A stretch of 64,000 nt of DNA from Pseudarthrobacter albicanus. Lineage in GTDB: Bacteria; Actinomycetota; Actinomycetes; Actinomycetales; Micrococcaceae. Below, piece by piece: positions 59,827 through 64,000 of the stretch; the stretch's first letter is position 1, and each line of letters begins with the position of its first letter. Below the pieces are notes generated by a model, which had not been told where the DNA came from, did no database searches, and saw nothing but the letters and a program-made list of their open reading frames with translations. The stretch is from positions 1 to 64,000 of the forward strand of contig NZ_JAGPOT010000006.1 of assembly GCF_018224015.1 (NCBI RefSeq), given 5' to 3'. The position numbers and the translations under genes are program-made.

Positions 59827-60264
59827 GCGGGGGCGCCGGTTCCCATTGTCTAGGCTCAGAGCATGATCGATGCTGTACCCGTGAAGGACGCGCCAGCCCG
59901 CCAAGCTGACGCGTCCTTCGCTGGAATCACCGCCCGACGGCGGGGTCGAGTCGGTACGCCCACGAGGCCGGCTCGGGCGCACGAGCAACTCGGATTACCG
60001 ACCGCCCACTACTGATCGGTAGCCCTCCGGCCTGACCGCCGAGTCTTGAAGCAGTGGTTTCAGGCACATTTCAGAAGTGCCCCTCAGGCAACTTCTCCTG
60101 CCTTGTGTGCCACTTTTTGGAGCACCGCCCTGCTCGGCGCCGGGTTATTTGTGTAACTGCACAGGACGCGCTGTCGCCGGCCCGGGCTAGGGTGAAACGA
60201 CCATGTGGCCCGCAGCACATCCCCTGTAGCCGGGCCCGCACAATTCACGAAGGACGGCGCTTCC
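59827..60264. other. Intergenic gap with hairpin, no gene seen
   Basis: The gap of 438 bp has a hairpin (59883-59919) near its left end and should contain the amino-acid permease promoter near its right end. I see no DnaA box, parS or ORF with similarity. Only a 50-codon frame after 59863 with no family match is open. Confidence 0.55.
59883..59919 (+). terminator. Hairpin after the ABC exporter operon
   Basis: GAAGGACGCG (59883-59892) pairs perfectly with CGCGTCCTTC (59910-59919). An inner CAGC/GCTG pair extends the stem. No good T-tract follows, so termination is likely but not certain. Confidence 0.5.
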
Positions 60265-61695
60265 GTGCACGCTGACCAACAGCTTTCAAAGTCCCTGAAA
60301 CCCAGGCATCTTTCCATGATCGCCATCGCCGGCGTGATCGGCGCCGGACTGTTTGTCGGATCCGGCGTCGCCATCCAGCAGGCCGGTCCCGGCATCCTGA
60401 TCGCCTATCTGGCGGCGGGGCTCGTGGTCATTCTGGTCATGCGCATGCTGGGCGAAATGGCTGCAGCCAACCCGGAAACCGGCTCCTTCTCCACGTACGC
60501 GGACAAGGCCCTGGGCCGCTGGGCCGGGTTCAGCATCGGCTGGCTCTACGCCTGGTTCTGGATCATCGTCCTCGGTATCGAGGCCACGGCAGGAGCCGCC
60601 ATCATGCACCGCTGGGTGCCGGGCATCGATCAGTGGGTCTGGGCGCTCCTCCTGATGGTCATGCTGACCCTCACCAACCTCGGCTCCGTGAAGTCTTTCG
60701 GCGAGTTTGAATTCTGGTTCGCCTCCATCAAGGTGACCGCGATCGCGCTGTTCCTGCTCTTCGGCGTCGCGGCGATCCTGGGCCTCATTCCCGGAGTTCC
60801 CGCCCCGGGGCTGAGCAATCTGATCGACAACGGCGGTTTCATGCCCAACGGCCCCGGCGCGGTTTTGGCGGGCATCCTGGTGGTCGTCTTCTCCTTCTTC
60901 GGCGCCGAAATCGCCACGATCGCCGCCGGCGAGTCCGAGAACCCGGTCGATGCCGTCAAGAAGGCAGTGAAGTCCACAGTCTGGCGCATCCTGGTCTTCT
61001 ACATTGGCTCCATCGCCGTTGTGGTCACCCTGCTGCCATGGAACTCGGCCTCCGTGGCCAAGAGCCCGTATGTCGCCGTGATCGAGCTCTTCGGCATCCC
61101 GGGTGCCGGCACCATCATGGACATCGTCGTGCTGACCTCCGTGCTGTCCTGCCTCAACTCCGGACTCTACACCGCCAGCCGGATGCTGTTCTCGCTCGCC
61201 CGCCGCGGCGACGCCCCGCGCTCCTGGATGCGCATCTCCAAGCGCGGCGTCCCGGCCGCCGCCGTGCTGGCCTCGACCGTGGTCGGCTTCATCACCGTCG
61301 GCCTGAACTACATCGCGCCTGACACGGTCTTCCTGTTCCTGGTCAACACCTCGGGAGCCATCGCCCTGTTCGTGTGGCTTGTCATCGCCGGCTCGCAGCT
61401 GGTCCTGCGCCGCCGGATGGGAGCGGCCGCCAAGGACCTTCAGCTGAAAATGTGGCTGTTCCCGTACCTGACCTGGGCGGCCATCGTCAGCATCGTCGCG
61501 CTGCTGATCGGCATGGTGATTCTGGAAACGACGCGGGAGTCGCTCATGCTCTCGCTGGCCCTCGCCGCCGTCGTGGCCGGCATCGGCCTCTGGCGCTACC
61601 GCAAGGACGGCGGAAAGTCCCGGCTGCAGCCCGGTGAAGCCGCAGCCGAAATGCCCGCCGAGGACGCGACAGTAGGCGCCCACCCGGCGTCGTAG
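60265..61695 (+). CDS. APC-family amino-acid permease
   Basis: The 476-residue permease has 12 predicted helices. The family start is KSLKPRHLSMIAIAGVIGAGLFVGSG, with the amino-acid-binding unwound helix 1 (GVIGAGLF). EMAAANPETGSFSTYADKALGRWAGFSIGWLYAWFW and FSFFGAEIATIAAGESENPVDAVKKAV (helix 6) are typical of the GABA/amino acid transporter group (AAT family). The substrate is unknown. The GTG at 60265 is chosen for the AAGGA just upstream. A longer frame adds a non-conserved leader. A strong hairpin follows. Confidence 0.93.
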   Translation: MHADQQLSKSLKPRHLSMIAIAGVIGAGLFVGSGVAIQQAGPGILIAYLAAGLVVILVMRMLGEMAAANPETGSFSTYADKALGRWAGFSIGWLYAWFWIIVLGIEATAGAAIMHRWVPGIDQWVWALLLMVMLTLTNLGSVKSFGEFEFWFASIKVTAIALFLLFGVAAILGLIPGVPAPGLSNLIDNGGFMPNGPGAVLAGILVVVFSFFGAEIATIAAGESENPVDAVKKAVKSTVWRILVFYIGSIAVVVTLLPWNSASVAKSPYVAVIELFGIPGAGTIMDIVVLTSVLSCLNSGLYTASRMLFSLARRGDAPRSWMRISKRGVPAAAVLASTVVGFITVGLNYIAPDTVFLFLVNTSGAIALFVWLVIAGSQLVLRRRMGAAAKDLQLKMWLFPYLTWAAIVSIVALLIGMVILETTRESLMLSLALAAVVAGIGLWRYRKDGGKSRLQPGEAAAEMPAEDATVGAHPAS

Positions 61696-61730
61696 TCCCC
61701 GACACCACCGGATAGGCCCAGCGCAGACGC

Positions 61731-61767
61731 CCGGGCGTGGGCATAGTGCCACTATGTCCACGCCTGG
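61731..61767 (+). terminator. Terminator of the amino-acid permease gene
   Basis: CCGGGCGTGGGCATAGT (61731-61747) pairs with ACTATGTCCACGCCTGG (61751-61767) across a 3-base loop, 17 bp with two G-U pairs, 36 bp after the stop. Confidence 0.8.
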
Positions 61768-61942
61768 CCACCACAGGAGGGCATGCCCGGGAAGGGCGTG
61801 CGACATGTCGGATCCGGCCGCGCAGGGGAGGGCATGTCCCGCGGGAGGCTCCTTGTGACCATCAGCCTCCTCCGCCGTAAGACACAGGGCGCTCACAGGA
61901 GCGCCCTAGTCACGCCATAGCCCTCCGGGGTTCCATGGAAAC

Positions 61943-62860
61943 ATGACCATTTCACCGCAGCCCCCGCACGAGCCCCTTCCCGACCACGACCGCGGCCTGG
62001 AATTCGACCTCTCCACCCTGATGAGCCGCCGCTCCCTGGGCATGTTCTTCGGGGCGGGCACGGCGGCCGCGGCTCTCGCGGCCTGCACGCCGGGCGGATC
62101 CTCCACTTCCGGAAGCACAGCACCGACCGCCAGTTCGACGGCGGGGTCCACCGGAGACGCCGTAGCCGCGGCACCATCCACCTCATCGGTCCCCACCGCC
62201 GCTCCGACACTGACCCGCGCGATCGCCGAGTGCGGCGTCGAGATCCCGAAGGAGACGGCCGGGCCCTATCCCGGTGACGGCTCCAACGGGCCCAACGCGC
62301 TGGCCGCCTCCGGGGTCATCCGTCAGGACATCACGTCCAGCTTCGGGACCTCCACCACCACGGCCGGCGGCGTGCCGCTGACGGTCACGCTGACCCTGCT
62401 CGACAACGCCAACGGCTGCACGCCCCTGGCCGGCGCCGCCGTCTATGCCTGGCACTGCGACTGGGACGGCAGGTACTCCATGTACGACTCCGGGCTGAAG
62501 AACGAGAATTTCCTCCGCGGAGTCCAGGAGGCCGACGCCAACGGGCAGGTCACCTTCAAGACCATCTTCCCCGGCGCGTACAGCGGACGCTGGCCGCACA
62601 TCCACTTCGAAGTCTTCGAGTCCATGTCCAACGCCACCGCGGCCGGCCAGGTCCTGGCCGTCTCCCAGATCGCGCTGACCGAGGCGGCCTGCAAGGAGGT
62701 CTACGCCTCGGCCGGCTACGAATCCAGCGCCCGGAACTTTCCCCGGACCACCCTGAAATCGGACAACGTCTTCGGCAACGACGGCGGGATCTACCAGCTG
62801 GCCACGATGGCCGGCTCGGCATCCGGCGGCTACGCGGCGGGGCTCAACGTCACGGTGTAG
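61943..62860 (+). CDS. Intradiol-dioxygenase-like lipoprotein with Tat signal
   Basis: The 305-residue protein carries a twin-arginine signal (SRRSLGMFF, R29-R30) and a lipobox LAAC (C48), so it should be exported folded by Tat and lipidated. A Ser/Thr/Ala-rich linker precedes an intradiol ring-cleavage dioxygenase domain at about 100-290: AGPYPGDGSNGPN, YAWHCDWDGRYSMYD, GRWPHIHFEVF. The His pair H219/H221 and tyrosines in AVYAWHCDWDGRYSMY are placed to bind Fe(III). Soluble intradiol enzymes cleave catechols. The exported version has no established substrate. Confidence 0.88.
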   Translation: MTISPQPPHEPLPDHDRGLEFDLSTLMSRRSLGMFFGAGTAAAALAACTPGGSSTSGSTAPTASSTAGSTGDAVAAAPSTSSVPTAAPTLTRAIAECGVEIPKETAGPYPGDGSNGPNALAASGVIRQDITSSFGTSTTTAGGVPLTVTLTLLDNANGCTPLAGAAVYAWHCDWDGRYSMYDSGLKNENFLRGVQEADANGQVTFKTIFPGAYSGRWPHIHFEVFESMSNATAAGQVLAVSQIALTEAACKEVYASAGYESSARNFPRTTLKSDNVFGNDGGIYQLATMAGSASGGYAAGLNVTV

Positions 62861-62908
62861 GTCTTGGTGCAAGAAACCCCGGCTGCGGGCGCCGCTAGAC
62901 TCGGAGCC

Positions 62909-64000
62909 ATGCCCACACCGACCAATGCCGCAGACCACATCAGGGACCTCGGCGCGTATGTCACCGCGTCGCCCTCGAGCTTCCACGCCGTCCACGAGGC
63001 CGCCCGCCGGCTGGACGAGGCGGGCTTCACCGGCCTGGACGAACTGCGGCCCTGGGGCGGCGGGCGCCCGGACGACGGCGCCGGCAAATACTATGTGATC
63101 CGCGACGGCGCCCTGATCGCCTGGGTGACGCCCGGGAGCGCCGGTCCCACTACCGGGTTCAACATCCTGGGCGCGCACACCGATTCGCCCTCGTTCAAAC
63201 TCAAGCCGAAACCCACCACCGGCAAGTTCGGCTGGCTCCAGGCCGGCGTCGAGGTCTACGGCGGACCGCTGCTGAACTCGTGGCTGGACCGCGAACTCCA
63301 GCTCGCCGGCCGCCTTGTGATGCTGGACGGCACGCAACACCTCACGGCCACGGGCCCGCTGCTGCGCTTCCCGCAGCTGGCCATTCATCTGGACCGCGCG
63401 GTGAACGAAGGCCTGGCGCTGGACAAGCAGCAGCATATGAATCCGGTCTTCGGACTCGGGGATCCGGCGGGCGAGGACCTGCTGGGGCTGCTGGCGGCAC
63501 GGGTTGCGGGTAAGAACGTCGATCCGGCGAAGATCGGCGGGTACGACGTCGTCGTCGCGGACACGCAGGCACCGGCGGTTTTCGGGGCCAAGGGCGAGTT
63601 CTTCGCCTCCGGCCGCCTGGACAACCTCTCGGCCACCCACGCCGGACTCACCGCCCTGATCGGGCACGCGTCCACTCCGCTGCCCGACGGCGCCCCGGTC
63701 GCCGTGCTGGCCGCCTTCGACCACGAGGAAATCGGCTCGGCCTCCCGTTCCGGCGCCAGCGGGCCCCTCCTCGAGGACGTCCTGGCGCGTATCTCCGACG
63801 GCCTGGGCGCCTCGGCGAGCCAGCGGCGGCAGGCGTTCGCGGCGTCGTTCTGCGTCTCCGCCGACGCCGGCCACGCCGTGCACCCCAACTACGCCGAACG
63901 GCACGACCCCGCCAACCGGCCCGCCATGAACGGCGGCCCGCTGCTGAAGATCAACGCCAACCAGCGCTACGCCACGGACGCCCCCGGCGCCGCCTTCTGG
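62909..64000 (+). CDS. M18 family aminopeptidase (partial, runs off the window)
   Basis: Only the first 364 codons are in the window. It is the PepC/ApeB-type M18 zinc metallopeptidase: DLGAYVTASPSSFHAVHEAARRL, FNILGAHTDSPSFKLKP (first zinc His), GGPLLNSWLDREL, ASGRLDNLSATHAGL (metal-binding region) and VAAFDHEEIGSASRSGA (EE catalytic pair). It removes N-terminal acidic or neutral residues from peptides. The ATG at 62909 follows GGAGCC. It is 48 bp after the dioxygenase gene on the same strand. The C-terminal metal ligands are not all visible. Confidence 0.93.
   Translation, partial: MPTPTNAADHIRDLGAYVTASPSSFHAVHEAARRLDEAGFTGLDELRPWGGGRPDDGAGKYYVIRDGALIAWVTPGSAGPTTGFNILGAHTDSPSFKLKPKPTTGKFGWLQAGVEVYGGPLLNSWLDRELQLAGRLVMLDGTQHLTATGPLLRFPQLAIHLDRAVNEGLALDKQQHMNPVFGLGDPAGEDLLGLLAARVAGKNVDPAKIGGYDVVVADTQAPAVFGAKGEFFASGRLDNLSATHAGLTALIGHASTPLPDGAPVAVLAAFDHEEIGSASRSGASGPLLEDVLARISDGLGASASQRRQAFAASFCVSADAGHAVHPNYAERHDPANRPAMNGGPLLKINANQRYATDAPGAAFW

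Noticed and set aside
59863..60015. 50-codon plus-strand frame after the ABC permease
   Set aside because: It runs through the hairpin, has no ribosome site and no similarity.

Overview
The window is about 64 kb of high-GC actinobacterial chromosome around the replication origin. The best match is Arthrobacter/Pseudarthrobacter or a close member of the Micrococcaceae. This is inferred from protein similarity to remembered sequences and from gene order: dnaA-dnaN-gnd-recF-DUF721-gyrB-gyrA-DUF3566-tRNA-Ile-tRNA-Ala-DLW39 on one side of the origin, and rpmH-rnpA-yidD-yidC-jag-rsmG-parA-parB on the other. No database search was run.

Layout. (1) 1-2.2 kb: the end of an insertion sequence cuts off an AraC-type regulator. 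It is followed by a 3-methyladenine glycosylase (tag) and a 0.9-kb gene-free stretch packed with DnaA boxes. (2) 2.2-7.3 kb: rhomboid protease, cyclophilin, a helical-repeat membrane protein, a family 2 glycosyltransferase, a DMT transporter and a cupin. (3) 7.4-20.1 kb: the origin core, nearly all on the minus strand, with oriC between dnaN and dnaA. (4) 20.1-25.9 kb: the plus-strand rpmH-to-parB block for RNase P, membrane insertion, rRNA methylation and chromosome partition. (5) 26-36.6 kb: an accessory block between parB and trxA. It holds a MocR/EamA/PaiB group, an alpha/beta hydrolase, a four-gene XRE-cupin / B3-4 / RhtA-like exporter / DapA-like operon, a wrecked MFS gene, an HSL-type esterase and a GNAT acetyltransferase. 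(6) 36.6-39.1 kb: 2.5 kb without a recognisable gene but with five perfect parS sites and two perfect DnaA boxes. (7) 39.1-47.4 kb: trxA-trxB, a pseudokinase-like MurJ partner, murJ, a NUDIX hydrolase, the CCA-adding enzyme and a histidine phosphatase. (8) 47.4-64 kb: envelope and general genes (GT87-type mannosyltransferase, FAD oxidoreductase, penicillin-binding lipoprotein, ABC-F protein, MFS transporter, PAP2-diacylglycerol kinase fusion, ABC exporter, amino-acid permease, Tat-exported dioxygenase-like lipoprotein, and an M18 aminopeptidase running off the end).

How the parts fit. DnaA boxes occur in four places: 1.3-2.0 kb, the dnaA-dnaN gap, the dnaA promoter region, and near the parS cluster. 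The canonical gap has fewer perfect 9-mers than the outlying 1.3-2.0 kb cluster, and that cluster shares a 13-mer with it. ParA and ParB are encoded 5 kb from oriC. The eight perfect parS sites all lie on the parAB side, one inside parA, one inside the hairpin after parB, and five in the gene-free stretch. The most promising candidate for an undescribed functional system is the 30.7-34.1 kb operon. It joins a free-standing B3/4 domain (known as the editing domain of PheRS) with a sensor-regulator, an amino-acid-type exporter and an aldolase/lyase, behind a clear repeated operator.
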